64,000 nt of DNA from Cunninghamella blakesleeana (GCA_017871115.1 JAFCIZ010000007.1:1-64000), one strand, 5' to 3'. Shown: positions 36,294-48,880, counted from the stretch's first letter. Notes: a model not told the origin generated them from the sequence alone. A program made the numbers and translations.

Positions 36294-37467
36294 TTAATCA
36301 CTTTTTTTTGCAGAAGCGGGAGTAGATGAAGAGAGATTACGATTTCCCCAAGTAGATAACCAGACAATACTAAAGACCAAAAAGCCAACAATCATACTAC
36401 CAACAGAGATATAATAAGGGTAAGCAGCAGTTAAGAAACGAGGATATTCATTATGACGGAAAGGACGAATAGCAACGACATCTTCAGCCAATAAATAAGT
36501 AAGACCAGGGCGTTTATAATTGACTTTCAAGGTAAATACACCATAAACATCAGGTAATTTCACATGGCCTACAAACCGACCATAATGGTGCTGATCATCC
36601 TTGGTTTGTTCTTCTTTCAAGGTGGTACGAATATAAGGATCTAACATGATAACTTCCAATTGAACATCATTAGCATGATAAGGAACCCATTTTCCATCTT
36701 CTTTATATTCACTGATTTCAATTACATAAACGATAGAATCTTTAATGCGATACCATTCTAAAGCTTCAAATCCATCTTCTTTATGATGGCGATGGTCCGT
36801 AATTTTTAATACACTCTTTTCTTGGAAGGTCCATTTAGTTAATTCAGTTACAAAAGCTTCATTTCCATTCACGCCGTGTCCATTATCATTATTTTCTTTT
36901 TTTTTAGAGGTAGTATCTTCCCAAAGGGCATCACTAAAGAGAGCCAAGGAACCACTAAAACTGATTCTACTAGAAACACGTGTTTGGAAAGAAGCTACTA
37001 AATCTACCATGGAAGTATCTTTGGCTTGGTAACGATCTCCACTAACAGTTTCCTTTTCACTAATTAAAACGCGATGTAAAAAGGGTGATTTGCCAGGTAA
37101 TAATCCAATTCCACGGTATAATATTCCACTTGATTTTTTATCAGATTGAGTTGAAGGATCAATAATTGTGGAAGGTGCTATGATTTGCCGAGTTAAAATA
37201 GTACCATCTTCTTCTTTATCTAATACTCGAGTACCCTTTGGGTCAAATTCAATATCAAATTCATTGGCTAATAAACGCACTGTATCACTAACATGTTCAT
37301 TTACGGCTACTAAAAGATTTCCTCCTTCACTGACATATTTCACTAAAGCAACATTATTTAATACAGGGTGTTTTCCAAGTTCTATTTTAAAATGAATATA
37401 TTGAAAAAAAAAGAAAAAAGAATATATAATTAATATCTATATATATATAAACATAATATCAAACTCT

Positions 37468-37506
<39 letters not shown>

Positions 37507-37898
37507 TATCATATTGGGATAGATTTACCATTATTTTTAGGAGCAAAGTGAATAATATGTTCATACATTGGTTCACCAAAATAATGAAGGGCTATAGTTG
37601 GATCATTAGCTTGTTTAAAATCAAGTTTATACTGACGTTCTATTTAATAAATAATATTTACATACATAAAAATATAGTTTTATCAATATACTGCATTTTG
37701 TTTAGTTTTTATATTTTATCAAATCTATATTTATGTATGTATATTACTTTCTAAAGTTTGCCAAAAACGCGAATAAAGGGGTCTATCAGTAAGCTCATCT
37801 AAAAGGACTAACACTCTATTCCCTTTAACTGATACAGCTAATATACAAGAGATGAATATATTTAATAAGATGAAAGCAATAGCTAGAATGCTTTTCAT
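36294..37898 (-). CDS. WBP1: OST48/Wbp1 oligosaccharyltransferase subunit
   Basis: Complement exons 37898-37748, 37639-37529, 37381-36294 encode 449 residues, close to human DDOST (456). A signal peptide covers residues 1-22, followed by VLVLLDELTDRPLYSRFW, the family's N-terminal signature. The lumenal GIF-like fold includes YVSEGGNLLVAVN. A C-terminal membrane span (YYISVGSMIVGFLVFSIVWL) is followed by a short cytosolic tail ending KKSD, a dilysine ER-retrieval signal. The protein is a core subunit of the ER N-glycosylation complex. Confidence 0.95.
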
Positions 37899-38544
37899 CT
37901 TTTATGTATATATTAAATTTAAAATATCTATGGATGGAGAGCGAGAGAGAGAAAGAAAAAAAAAAGTGAGAGAAGAGTGAATTAGAAAAAAAATTAATTC
38001 CGTCGCACTTTTAAAATTTTATTTTTATTTTTTAAACACTGAATAACTTTTTATTTGTTGAAAATTGTAGTAAAATGTATAAAAACACGTCAATCAAACT
38101 ATCTACAATCTTTTTGAAAAAAAAAAATAAAAAAAATCAAACAAGTGTAGATTAAAAGATAAATGAAAAAAAAAAAATTACTTGAAAAATAAAAACAATG
38201 AATATAATATAAAATATATGATACATAATCTTTTTTTTTCTTACGCTTTATATGATTTTTTCAATCAAAAAAAAAAAAAAAAAAAAAAAAAATACACTAT
38301 TTATAGTGAAATGATGAATGACAATCATTGTTTTACCAACACTTTCATAATTAACCAATATGTTAAAAAAAATTCATAAAAGTCAGCTTGTATTACTTTA
38401 ATTTTTTTATAACTGAAAAAGCTGGATTTTTTCAAATTTTATTTTTTTTCCCTTTTTTTCTTTTTCCTTTCATCTTTTTTTAATCTATCAATCGCTTTTT
38501 TTTTTTTACTCTCTTTTATTTTAATATATTATTATAACTATTTT
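37899..38544. other. Divergent promoter region of OST48 and Rho genes
   Basis: It is AT-rich, with a GA-rich tract just upstream of the OST48 start (about 37935-37975) and a poly-A tract at 38267-38290. CT-rich DNA precedes the Rho ATG. No specific site is recognised. Confidence 0.5.
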
Positions 38545-39770
38545 ATGTCAAATATACCTGGTGTAATAAAAAAAAAACTTGTGATTGTTGGTGATGGTGG
38601 AGGGTAAAGATCATATATTAAAATGGGCTTATAAAAAAAGAATAGAGTTATGTGTGTATAGATAAATATATATGGGAAGATAAATGTGTAAAAGATCCAA
38701 ATGAAAATGATAATAATAATAATAATAATAATGAATATATAGATTTTATAAAAAAAAAAAGAAAAAAAATATATATATGAATAGAAAAAAAGGCTTATAC
38801 CTATTACATTATATGCTTTTATTATTATTATTATACAGTGGTAAAACTTCTTTATTAACAGTATTTGCTCATGGTAAATTTCCTTCGGTAAGAAGAAAGA
38901 ACGATTAATAAATAAACAATGATAATAATAAAAGGATCAATTATATAGGAATACATTACATGATTCATGAAATAATATATATATATATGTATAAATTATA
39001 AAATATCAGGGCCATATACCAACAGTATTTGATTCGTACGTAAAAGATTTTGATGTGGATGGTGAACATGTAGAATTATCTTTATGGGATACCGCAGGTA
39101 CTATATAAAAAAAAACTGGCCATTATAAGATGAGAATATCAAAGCCTATTTTTATTTTTTGTGTGACGGAAATGGATTAATATTATAATATCATGTATTT
39201 TCTTTTTTTTTTTATTATTATTATTATTCATATTAATAGGACAAGAAGATTATGATAGATTAAGGCCATTATCTTATCCTGATACACATGTTTTATTAAT
39301 TACTTTTGCTATTGATTTACCGGACTCATTAGACAATATTACTGAAAAGGTATATATATAGAGAGTGAGTGAGTGAGTGAGAAAGCATAAATGATCAAAT
39401 GATAAATATAAATGAACCATTTATTCATATTATACCTTATCATTGCATTTTATATTTATAGTGGTTACCTGAAGTAAAAAAATATTGTCAAGGAAAGCCG
39501 TATCTTTTAGTAGCTTGTAAAAGTGATTTACGTGATGATCCAACCACTATTGAAGAATTAAGTAAAATCAACACTTCCCCGGTATCAAGAGAACAAGGAT
39601 TAGAAATGGCCAAAAGTATTGGAGCTTATGGCTATGTAGAATGCTCATCCAAAGATGGTTTTGGTGTTGTAGAAGTATTTGAAGAAGCTGTTAGGGCAAC
39701 AATGGTCAAATCAACCAATAACAAGGTGGAAACTAATCAAAAAAAGAAAAAAGACTGTATTATTATGTAA
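38545..39770 (+). CDS. Rho-family small GTPase
   Basis: Exons 38545-38603, 38839-38887, 39010-39097, 39240-39349, 39462-39770 give 204 residues. The P-loop is GDGGGGKTS (16-24), switch I has [11 protein letters not shown], switch II is [20 protein letters not shown]4 is CKSDLRDD and G5 is CSSKDG. A Rho insert follows G4. The basic tail KKKKD ends in the prenylation box CIIM. It regulates actin, polarity and wall synthesis by family analogy. The P-loop has GG and a Ser where Rho1 has AC and a Cys, and G5 has SSKD in place of SAKT, so it is Rho1-like but diverged. I cannot assign Rho1, Rho2 or Rho3 with confidence. Confidence 0.92.
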
Positions 39771-39859
39771 AAAAGAAAAGAAAAGAAAGGAAACTGTATT
39801 ATTTTTTTATATTATTATATCAATATTATTATATTTTATCTTTTTTAAACCTTATCTCT

Positions 39860-39890
<31 letters not shown>

Positions 39891-40132
39891 TTATCATTTA
39901 ATTTACGTATTATACAATTATAAATATTGATACTATTATTAAAAAAGAAAAACAAAAGCAAATACCAAATAATAATAATAATAAATATTAAGAAGAGAAA
40001 GAAAAAAAACAAAAAAAAAAAAACAAAAACAATATAACGAATCATTTATTCATTTGATTTGAGACAATTTATTATAAAGAGATAAAAAAATTAACTATAC
40101 ATAAAAAACCCTTATTCTTTTTTACAGCTTAA
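39771..40132. other. Convergent spacer with (TA)n
   Basis: This holds the 3' ends of the Rho gene and of the second SSI-like gene. A (TA)n microsatellite lies at about 39861-39886, followed by A-rich DNA. No gene is seen. Confidence 0.55.
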
Positions 40133-40606
40133 TTATTGCTGTGTGGTGCTTTCTTTATCACCGGTAGTAGTAGATGTAGAGCTGAGTGGAATATCAACAA
40201 ATTTATTAAATTTTTTAGTTTGATATTCAAATACACATTTATTAGGGAAAAACCGTTCATAGTTAAAACCTTGGCCATTATAATAACCTTGAATATATAT
40301 ATTGACAGGAACTAACGAATGATCACATGGATAATCATTAGAGTGCAATAAAGCCTTTTCAAAACTATCACCATTTTTGAACCCTGAAATTTGTTGACAG
40401 GCTTCCTTGGGATTGGGATGTGTGCCTTTGGCGGTTCCTTTATCGCAAATAGCTAAATAAGTATCTGACTTTTCATTACCATAAGTCATTTTAATAAGAT
40501 AATAAGTATCGGCTGGAAGAGGTGAAATAGGTGCACCTTGAGTAATTGCCATCAACATCATCATCACCATCATGAAATAGACCGATAACATCATCATCTT
40601 AGGCAT
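40133..40606 (-). CDS. Second secreted SSI-like inhibitor protein
   Basis: Single exon, 157 residues. The signal peptide (1-24) is very Met-rich and ends at TQGAP. The domain keeps four cysteines at 54, 70, 94 and 124 with the SSI spacing: CDKGTAKGTHPNP, then CQQI, CDHSLVPV, and RFFPNKC. The equivalent of the SSI reactive bond is His96-Ser97 rather than Met-Ile as in its paralog at 20529-21058. The extra cysteine pair of that paralog is absent. A Ser/Thr-rich tail follows. If it is an inhibitor, its target specificity should differ. It is also intronless, unlike the other copy. Confidence 0.78.
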   Translation of the reverse strand: MPKMMMLSVYFMMVMMMLMAITQGAPISPLPADTYYLIKMTYGNEKSDTYLAICDKGTAKGTHPNPKEACQQISGFKNGDSFEKALLHSNDYPCDHSLVPVNIYIQGYYNGQGFNYERFFPNKCVFEYQTKKFNKFVDIPLSSTSTTTGDKESTTQQ

Positions 40607-41557
40607 TAATAATAATAGTAGTTTTAATAAGTACTAAATCTAATATAAAATGAAATGAAGCAAAAAGTAAAAGTTGATAAAATAAATAGAAGAAAATCAA
40701 GAAAGAAAGAAAAAAAAAGCATTTTATATTTATCTATAAATTTAATTAAGTCTATATTAGAAAAATAAATAAATGCAAAGAGTAGATCAAATACTTTTAC
40801 TTATTTTCATCACTTTATTATTCACCTGATTTGCTTTTTATAAATATATTAAAAATAATAATAACTATAAGAAGAATAAGTATTAATTTTAAATACATTA
40901 TTACTTTTTTATATTAAAAATATTAAAATAAAAATAATAACAATAAATAACCATAATAATAATATTAACAATAAAACAATAAGAAATAAAATAATAAAAA
41001 AAATACTCTAAATGATCATCAAATTATTTATTTTAAAAAATAAAGAAAATAGTTACATAAATACAAATATTTATATGTATTTTATGTATAAAAAAACAAA
41101 AAATCCAGTTTTTTTATTCATAATTCTTTTATTTGTACATTAATTCAGAAAAGATGCGTATACGTATTATATAAACAAAAACAAAAAAAAAGCGAAGGCA
41201 AAGAATGATTACTTTTTTTATGTACATCAGGTAAAACAATGATCTACTATTTATTTTTCACATTTACGAAACTAACAAACAAATAAGCAAACGCAATCTT
41301 TTTCTTTTTTTTCTCAGGTTATCTTTATATATTATTATTATTATACATGTATTTAATTGAATAAAACTACATAAATAAAATAATAAGGATAAAAATAACG
41401 TAAGTAAAGGTATCAAAAAAAATTTGCATAAAATCCAAAAAAGGAAATGCTTTCGGAGATTATATTCTTTTGATTGACTGTTAACTAAAAAAATTAGGAT
41501 GGGGCTTTTATTTTCATTTTTCTTTCTTGCTCACATAAATATTTTTTCTAAGTTAAT
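40607..41557. other. Intergenic region between SSI-like and uL14 genes
   Basis: About 950 bases of AT-rich DNA serve as divergent promoter. It is particularly rich in AATAAT words around 40850-41000. No RNA gene or open frame is supported. Confidence 0.55.
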
Positions 41558-42134
41558 ATGATTGGATTAAAAGGTACCTTGAATGTTATTGATAATTCTG
41601 GTGCAATTATAGCCGAATGTATTCGTGTTATGAGTGGTGCTCGTTTTGCTAGAGCTGGTAAAAAAAAAAATACAATATAATAGAAAATTTATTTATTGAT
41701 TTTTAAAAAAAAGAATGAGAAACTTGTATATATATATATATATATATATATATTCTCTTGAAAAAAAAAAAAAAAAAGGAAAGAGAGAGTACTAGACTGA
41801 TATATTCTTTTTATTTATTTTTCTTTATTATAAACTAGGTGATGAAATAGTATGTGTTGTGAAAAAAGCTAGAGCCATTAATCCTAATATTGCAGGTACA
41901 CAAGCCGCTTCACAAAAAGTAAAAAAAGGTGATGTCAAGCATGCTTTAGTAGTCCGTACAAAGAAGGAAATGAGACGACCTGACGGTAGATATATTCGAT
42001 TTGATGATAATGCCTGTATTTTATTAAATCAAAAAAAGGAACCTTTAGGTACTCGTGTTTTAGGAGTAGTAGCTGCTGAATTACGTCAAAAGAATTGGAT
42101 GAAAGCTGCTTCTTTAGCACCCCGTATTGTATAA
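41558..42134 (+). CDS. uL14 ribosomal protein, mitochondrial type
   Basis: Exons 41558-41657 and 41839-42134 encode 131 residues. The start MIGLKGTLNVIDNSGA and the segment GDEIVCVVKKA match the L14 family, and the end ELRQKNWMKAASLAPRIV fits the mitochondrial (MRPL38-type) branch. Basic residues and VVRTKKEMRRPDGRYIRFDDNA line the rRNA-binding face. A conventional presequence is not obvious; several mitochondrial L14 proteins also lack a long one. It is a component of the large subunit near the intersubunit bridge. Confidence 0.9.
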
Positions 42135-42918
42135 AAACTATTATTATTATTATTATAGATATATATATATCCTTTAATCCCTTTGTCATGTTATTATTAT
42201 TATCATCTACCCAATCACCTAATTCATTTTTGTAAATTTTTTATATCGTCTTATTCTTTTTCACTCTCTCTTCCCTTCTTTATTTTCATATATATAGATA
42301 AAAAAATAAACAAGTTTATTGTACTAATTTTCATTATTATTATAATATTAATTATAAAATAAAAAGAATAATATTTTTAATAAACCATCACTATTATTAT
42401 AAAATAAACTATGACATACTAAAAAAAAATTAATATAGTAATAAAGAAATAATTGACAAGCATAAATTCTTTAGGAGTTGATGATTTCACTAATTTTTAT
42501 TATATCCTGAATTTATTTAACCCTAAAAATAAAAAAAAAATACAATGATATCATTTATTTTTTTGTTTCCTATTGTATCATCCTTATTTTTATCTTAAAT
42601 AGCATTAATTAAAAATAGATAAAGCCTTTTTTAATAATAGTTATTATGACTATTATTTTCGCTAATCAATAATATAGGGTAGTATATATGAATATAAGAA
42701 CTTTATTTTTTAAAAATATACTTTATTTTTTTAAAAAAAATGCTCAGTTTAAGGGTTAAAAATAAATGAGATAATCAAACGCATACCAAAATGTGCTTCG
42801 GGTAAAATCGAATCGAATCACCCGTATCCTTCCCTCTGACAAAAAAAAAAAACTAATCATTATTTTTAACCTTTCCCATGGCTATTTAAAAAAAATTACG
42901 TATGGAACATACATATAC

Positions 42919-42956
<38 letters not shown>

Positions 42957-43579
42957 ATGTATGTATTTGAAAATATCTAAATAAATATACAAGTTCATAT
43001 TTTAAATAGCAAAAAATAAAAAAAAAAAAAAGAAATTACAATCATTCTCTTTATCTTTTTTTTTGACATGGTATAAACTTTAAAAATAAAAACAAATGAT
43101 CGGGAATTGATTTATTCAAATTGTTTTATAAATGAAGCATGAAAAATGACAAATCACTGGATTATATTAGGTAAATCCTCATATGAATTAAAAAAAATAT
43201 TCACATCCTTTTCATTAAATCATTCGACGAAAAAAAAAAAAAAAAAAAAAAAACTGATATTTATATTATTATTATTTTTTTTATTATGATTTTTATTTTT
43301 TATAAATAAATGAGAGAGAGGTTTGTCATTAAAATGGAGGGGGGGGGGATAAAAAATAAGATGAAGATATATGTATTGATTGATACTTTTCTTTTTTTGT
43401 TTTTTTGTTTTTTGTTTTTATATAAATTGTTGCATCATGGTATAAACAAATATATATATATAGAAAAAAATTAGATGATGATAAAAAAAAAAGAGAGAGA
43501 TAAATATATATAAAAAAAATAAATAAAAAAATAAAGGGTGATAATAGTTATAAAAGATAAAAAAATAAATAGTGAATAA
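42135..43579. other. Convergent intergenic region, 1.4 kb
   Basis: It lies between the 3' ends of the uL14 and PCL genes. It holds poly-A tracts, a (TA)n-like block at 42912-42960 and a G9 run at 43340-43348, which is rare in this genome. The open frame at 42793-42984 is low complexity and not called. Confidence 0.55.
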
Positions 43580-44707
43580 TTATACATGATAAGGACGTTT
43601 TCTTTGAACACCTTGTTGATATACATCGATATGATCATCATCAGAACGAGATCGTTTTTTAGTTGTAGATGGATTCATGATAAAAGATAATGGAAGAGGA
43701 CTATATAATACGGGTGAAGAGGCAGTAGAAGAGAGTGATGAAGATGAAGGGACAGAAGAAATGATAGATGAAGGTGATAATGATGGCAAAGAAGAGGATG
43801 AATCTGATGTAGAAGTTGATGTTGTATTATTATTATTGTTGTTGCTGTTACTAGTGGTATGAATAGTGGTAGTAGTATTAGTATTAATATTATGATGAGA
43901 ATGAGTATTATTATTATTATTATTATTATTAATAGTAGTATTAATGTTATTAGGATGAATAAGTGCTGCTATGGAAGTAGGGGGATATTGTTGTTGTTGT
44001 TTTTGTTGCAATATATTAGAAGAAAAAATAGAAGAGGATGAAGTAGAAGGAGAAGGGGGGCGAAGAGAGGTTTTAGCTTGAACATGAGCATGTAACAATT
44101 GATGCCATTGGTGAAAAGTATTTTGCGCAACATATAAACGATAATCCAATAATTCTAAAAACACTCTTTCTGAAGTATTAATTTCTTGTACAGGTAGACC
44201 AGCTATTTTTGCCCAAGCAGAATTTCTATAAGTTTTATCTTGTACAAATTTGGATGCCACTACTAAACTTGCTAAAAACATTCTTCTACCGCAATGAATA
44301 TAAGCATCTTTTCCTTTCAAAGGCTGTTGTTGCTGAGAATGGTTACTATTATGTTTATGTTGATATAATAATAAATGTTTCATAATAGCTGGTCTTGCAC
44401 GAAACAAATAAAAAAAGGCTGTTTGTAAAGTGGAATAGGTGGTGCGTGATCTTTTTAATACTTCTTGAATAAATGATCTTAAAGGGACAATATTATTATG
44501 ATAACTTCCTACTGGCCATATAGCTTCTATCACCATAGCATTCATATCAACTAATGCATCAACGTATGCCAATCGATCTGATAAAGTCATATTATTTTCA
44601 TTATATAATTTCTTTTGTTGTTGTGGTGGTGGTAGGGGCTGATTTAATAAACTGGGTATATCATGATAATTGGTTGTGGTGGTAGGTACAGCGGTTGTAA
44701 AAAGCAT
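43580..44707 (-). CDS. PCL/PHO80-type cyclin
   Basis: Single exon, 375 residues. The cyclin box (about 45-215) contains CGRRMFLASLVVASKF, then SAWAKIAGLPVQEI and ERVFLELLDYRLYV, which is the signature of PCL-type cyclins that pair with the PHO85 kinase. The second half is low complexity: Ser/Pro runs, an Asn/Thr/His-rich middle, then KKRSRSDDDH, likely a nuclear targeting region. PHO85-PCL complexes act in cell-cycle entry, polarity, glycogen and amino-acid responses; which role applies is not visible. A PHO85 kinase is not in the window. Confidence 0.88.
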   Translation of the reverse strand: MLFTTAVPTTTTNYHDIPSLLNQPLPPPQQQKKLYNENNMTLSDRLAYVDALVDMNAMVIEAIWPVGSYHNNIVPLRSFIQEVLKRSRTTYSTLQTAFFYLFRARPAIMKHLLLYQHKHNSNHSQQQQPLKGKDAYIHCGRRMFLASLVVASKFVQDKTYRNSAWAKIAGLPVQEINTSERVFLELLDYRLYVAQNTFHQWHQLLHAHVQAKTSLRPPSPSTSSSSIFSSNILQQKQQQQYPPTSIAALIHPNNINTTINNNNNNNNTHSHHNINTNTTTTIHTTSNSNNNNNNTTSTSTSDSSSSLPSLSPSSIISSVPSSSSLSSTASSPVLYSPLPLSFIMNPSTTKKRSRSDDDHIDVYQQGVQRKRPYHV

Positions 44708-46478
44708 GTGATATATATAATGTGGCTATTGTTTTATATATGTATATTTGTATGTATATATATATATATAATCTACTTTTTTTTTTCTTAAAATTAAAAA
44801 AATCAAATAAAATATAAAGAGTGAAATGAAAAAAAGAAGAAAAAAATTTTTTTTAAAAAAAATAAAAAAAAAAAATAGATTATATATATAATAAATAAAA
44901 AAAGAGAAAGAGAAGGAAAGAAAAAGAAAAAAAAATAACTGAGTTAAGAAAAATTTAAATTCGGTTCAATTATTTGATAAGGGCAAATAATAATAATAAA
45001 AAAAACAAGTAGGGTGATTTTTTTTATAAAAAAGAAAGGGGAGAGAAAAGAAAGAAAAAAAAAAACACGGCTATGAAACTATCCTATCATTTAACCCTTA
45101 TCCAGATTTTATTTTTATTAATAATTGGTTAGGAAAAATTCATTCCGTAATCGGAAATTGAAGGGTAAAAAAATTAAGTCCTATAAACTTAATGATTCAC
45201 CAATCAATGAAAAAAATAAAAATAAAAATACCATTCAAACCACACACAATCAGATGGTCAGTAAAAAAAAAAAATTTTTTTCTATTTCCTTTCTATTCAT
45301 TTCATTACGTATATTGTTCTCTATTTTTTTTTTTTTTTGTATTTAATAAAAGGATTGTTTCATGAATGATTTTTTTTATTATTATTAAAAAAAAAAATAT
45401 CATCCTATTATTTTATTTTATTTTATTTATTTTATTTTATTTTATTACGATAAAAATATATAGTAAACTCACGTGCTACTTTCAAACTATATGCAATAAA
45501 TGGTTGAGCTTTTTTATTTAAACTTTCCTTAAAAAGATCTTTGGTGAGAAAATCCATGACTGGGTAGAATTGTTTTTTTTTGTGAGATCCGATGATTATT
45601 ATCTTTCATCCTCCGAAAGCGAGCGAGAGTGAAAGCTGAGATCTATAGATTATAACAGCTCTTATTATTTGTTATTTTTACAGCAGCAGCAGCAGCAACA
45701 TCATCATCAGCACTTTGGTTGCATTTAAATCATACTTTTTTTTAAAAAAAAATAAATAAATAAATAGAAACTCCATTTACCTACATAGATAAATTAAAAT
45801 TGAATAATTGTATAAATATAAATATCGGCTTAGAGCGATTTTATTTAACTGAAAACCTTGCAAGTGATCATTTATATTTTTTCTCGTCACATATAGAGAA
45901 AAAAAATATAAAGAATTATTTCTTAAAATGGATATAACACAAACAATACTATTTGTTGTAGATAAGATCCTTTTTTAAACTATATCCTAATAAATAAATA
46001 AAAACAATGCTAAATTTGCCATTATATTAGTATAGGATATAAAAGTAATAATAGTAAAAAAAAAAAAAAAAAACATTCATGTAGATTATGTACAATAGAA
46101 AAAATAAAAGCAGAAATATATATATATACACTTACGTTACGTAAAATAAGGTGACGATTTAAAAGTATATGTATTATATATATATTAATAATCCTCATCA
46201 GGTTTTTCGTATATAAAAAAAAGTTCAAATGGAAATGATTGTTTTTATTAATTTATTATAAAATGAATTACAAGCATACATAGAATAAAAAAATGATTCA
46301 AATTAGGTATATATACGCTGGTGTGTATAAGTTTAAAATGGACAAATACAGGCAAAAAAAATTTCAAGCGGTGTTTTTTACTTTTTTACTGCGGCGAAAA
46401 AAAATTAGTGTGGTAAATTTCTATTTAAAAAAAAAAGACACTCTTTATTTCTCATTTTCTTCTTATTATTTATTAAAA
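44708..46478. other. Intergenic region upstream of the cyclin and BAHD genes
   Basis: It is AT-rich with many poly-A and GA-rich tracts. It contains one small possible gene (45140-45557, -). A (CAG)n run at 45681-45696 next to CATCATCAT is non-coding as far as I can see. The rest has no supported feature. Confidence 0.5.
45140..45557 (-). CDS. Possible very small protein, unrecognised
   Basis: On the complement, the ATG at 45557 opens MDFLTKDLFKESLNKK, followed by AQPFIAYSLKVA. The frame meets a good donor (GTGAGT) at 45472. A second exon at 45180-45140 closes in frame and gives about 41 residues. Size and composition would suit a small mitochondrial or membrane-associated protein, but I do not recognise it. 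The second exon is speculative. Confidence 0.3.
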
Positions 46479-47971
46479 ATGAACGATTCACTAGTAATAG
46501 ATATTTTAGGTCAACAACCTATGCTCACCAAACTTTATACACAAATCAGTTTATGTTATGGTGTTTCAGATGAATCTTCTTATCCAACCATTATTGATCG
46601 ATTAACAAATGGCCTTGAACAATTAACTAAATCTTTTCCTTGGGTGGCAGGCAAAGTGGATAATGGATTAATAAAACCCTTACACGCTCAACAAGCCTCT
46701 TTAATAGTAAAAGACCTTAGAAATAATCCTTCAGTACCTGATATGGCGACTTTTAGACAATCCAAGTTTCCTATGCGATTTTTTGATGAAACTCTTTTTG
46801 CTCCTTGTAATACATTGGCTGCTATGACAATGAAGCCTACTGATGATGCTCCTGTCTTTCTTATTCAGGCTAATTACATTAAAGATGGTCTGATTTTAAC
46901 ATTCAATGGTAATCATCAAGCTATGGATATGATAGGACAGGTAAAAATAATAAAGATAATTGACTTTTTTTTTTTTAAAAAAAAAAAAAGCAAAGATGGA
47001 AAAAAGGATAAAGGAAGAAAGAATGGGCTTATTTTATTCATCTTTTGCGCTTTTTTTTTTATATATCTTTTATATAGGGTCAATTGATGTCTCTTTTATC
47101 AAAAGCCTGTCATCAACAACCTTTTACTGAAAAAGAAATAACAGATGGTAATATTTCACGTAATCACCGTATTCCATTATTATCAGATGAAGAAATGAAA
47201 ACATCTCAACAAAAAGATACTTTATCTTCTTCTACTGAAACAGCTACAACTACACCTCCTCCTCCATGCCAATGGGCTAATTTCCTTTTTCAACAAGATG
47301 CATTAAATAAACTAAAATCCATTGCAACAAATGATTTATTGGAAAATATTAAATTTATATCTACCGATGATGCTATTAGTGCTTTTATTTGGCAATCTAT
47401 TACTAAAGTACGCCTTCCTCGTTTAGAAAGAGAACTGCAACCGGGATCAACAACAGCAACGACAACATCTACTTTTTCAAGAGCTGTTGATATAAGACGA
47501 TTCTTTAATCTTTCATCAACATATCCCGGTATGATTCAAAATATGACCTATCATACATTTACTTTACAACAAATCAAAGATGTACCTTTAGGTCATTTAG
47601 CTTCTCATTTACGATTAGCTGTGGATAATGAAACTACTGATTTACAATATAGATCGCGTCAATTGGCTACTTTATTAACTAATGCTGAAGATAAAAGTAA
47701 AATCTCTGTTACATCAAATCTGGATGCATCAAAGGATATCATGTTAAGTTCTTGGTGTAAAGTGGATTGTTATCAAATGGATTTTAATTTGGGATTAGGT
47801 CAACCTGAAGCCGTCGTTCGTCCTCATTTCACTCCTGTTGAAAGTTTGATTTATTTATTGCCTAAAAATGTTGATGGAGATATCGTCGTTGCTATTTGTT
47901 TAAGAGATGAAGATATGGACCAATTGAAAAATGATATAGAATTTACAAAATATGCTCATTATATTGGTTGA
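46479..47971 (+). CDS. BAHD-type acyltransferase (Tri101-like transferase family)
   Basis: Exons 46479-46940 and 47078-47971 encode 451 residues. The catalytic HxxxD motif is HQAMD at 146-150, split from the rest by an intron just after GQ. The structural motif appears as DFNLGLGQPE at 389-398, as in fungal relatives of trichothecene 3-O-acetyltransferase (PF02458). The family transfers acyl groups from acyl-CoA to alcohols or amines. The substrate cannot be read from sequence. No other biosynthetic enzyme is adjacent, so it does not look like part of a cluster. The ATG at 46479 is preferred over upstream in-frame ATGs because homology begins there. Confidence 0.87.
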
Positions 47972-48880
47972 ATTCAATGGATTTGAATTTATTTTTTAAA
48001 AAAATTAAAATGTAATTATTATTAATTATTATTGTTATTTATTGGCATAGAGTAGAATATAGATACCCATATATCAGCAATGCATAATAAAGTTTTTTTT
48101 TTTTTTATTTATATTTTTTCTTTAAACCATTTTTATCTTTATTAATTATTTTTTTTTAAAAAAAATAAAAAAGTAGGCATACGAAATTTAAAAAAGGACT
48201 TGTGTGTTAGAAAAAAAGTAAAAAAGAAAACAGCATCAGGTATATTATGAAATAAAGGGTAGCAAAAAAAAAACCATCTGTTTTTTAATTTAATCAAAAA
48301 AAATTGCACCTAAATGATTTTTATTTTCAATGATATCATTTAAAAACCAAAAAATCGGATGATCCCTTAATTATTTATTTTGGAGTTTTAAAAAAGTGGA
48401 GATACCTTTTTTTACGTAAATGATTCTAAATCAAAAAAATTCATTTTCCACTTCCCCTAATTTATCATCTTATTCCGAGCTTCTCCTTATTATCAACTCA
48501 GTGAGTGTTTTATATGTATATTTTTTTTTTCTGTACTTCAAAAAAAAAAGCTTCTTTTTACGTGATATTGATCTTATCTTCCTTCGAATGAATCGTAAAA
48601 AGGGAAAATAATAAAATATTATTTTTTCATGTGTTTAAGAATTCTTTATTTTCCAACTATTTTTTCATGAACAAATAAAATAAAATAAAATAAAAATAGA
48701 TAGTATATAATAAATAGCTATTTACTAAAGGTTTTACACATGTTGTAATATGTATACTAATTTATATATATAGCTCTAGAAAAATAATTATATATAGTAC
48801 TTCCAAAATTATTTTATATAATTGATTATATATATATTAAAACATCATTTTTTTATTTTTTTATTTTTTTTAAAAAAAAA
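47972..48880. other. Convergent intergenic region
   Basis: This is 909 bases between the 3' ends of the BAHD and Luc7 genes. It contains T-run to A-run switches at about 48150-48170 and 48862-48880 and no supported gene. The short frame at 48420-48611 lacks any recognisable feature. Confidence 0.55.

Noticed and set aside
42793..42984. Open frame of 63 residues in the uL14-PCL gap
   Set aside because: Its second half is a translation of a TA repeat and the first half shows no similarity to known proteins.
45681..45696. CAG trinucleotide run as a possible polyQ gene
   Set aside because: No open frame of useful length surrounds it on either strand.
46479..47971. Secondary-metabolite cluster around the BAHD acyltransferase
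   Set aside because: The neighbours are a PCL cyclin and Luc7; no oxidase, synthase or transporter is adjacent.
48420..48611. Open frame of 63 residues in the BAHD-Luc7 gap
   Set aside because: It consists of AT-driven Phe, Tyr, Lys and Ser and lies between two 3' ends.
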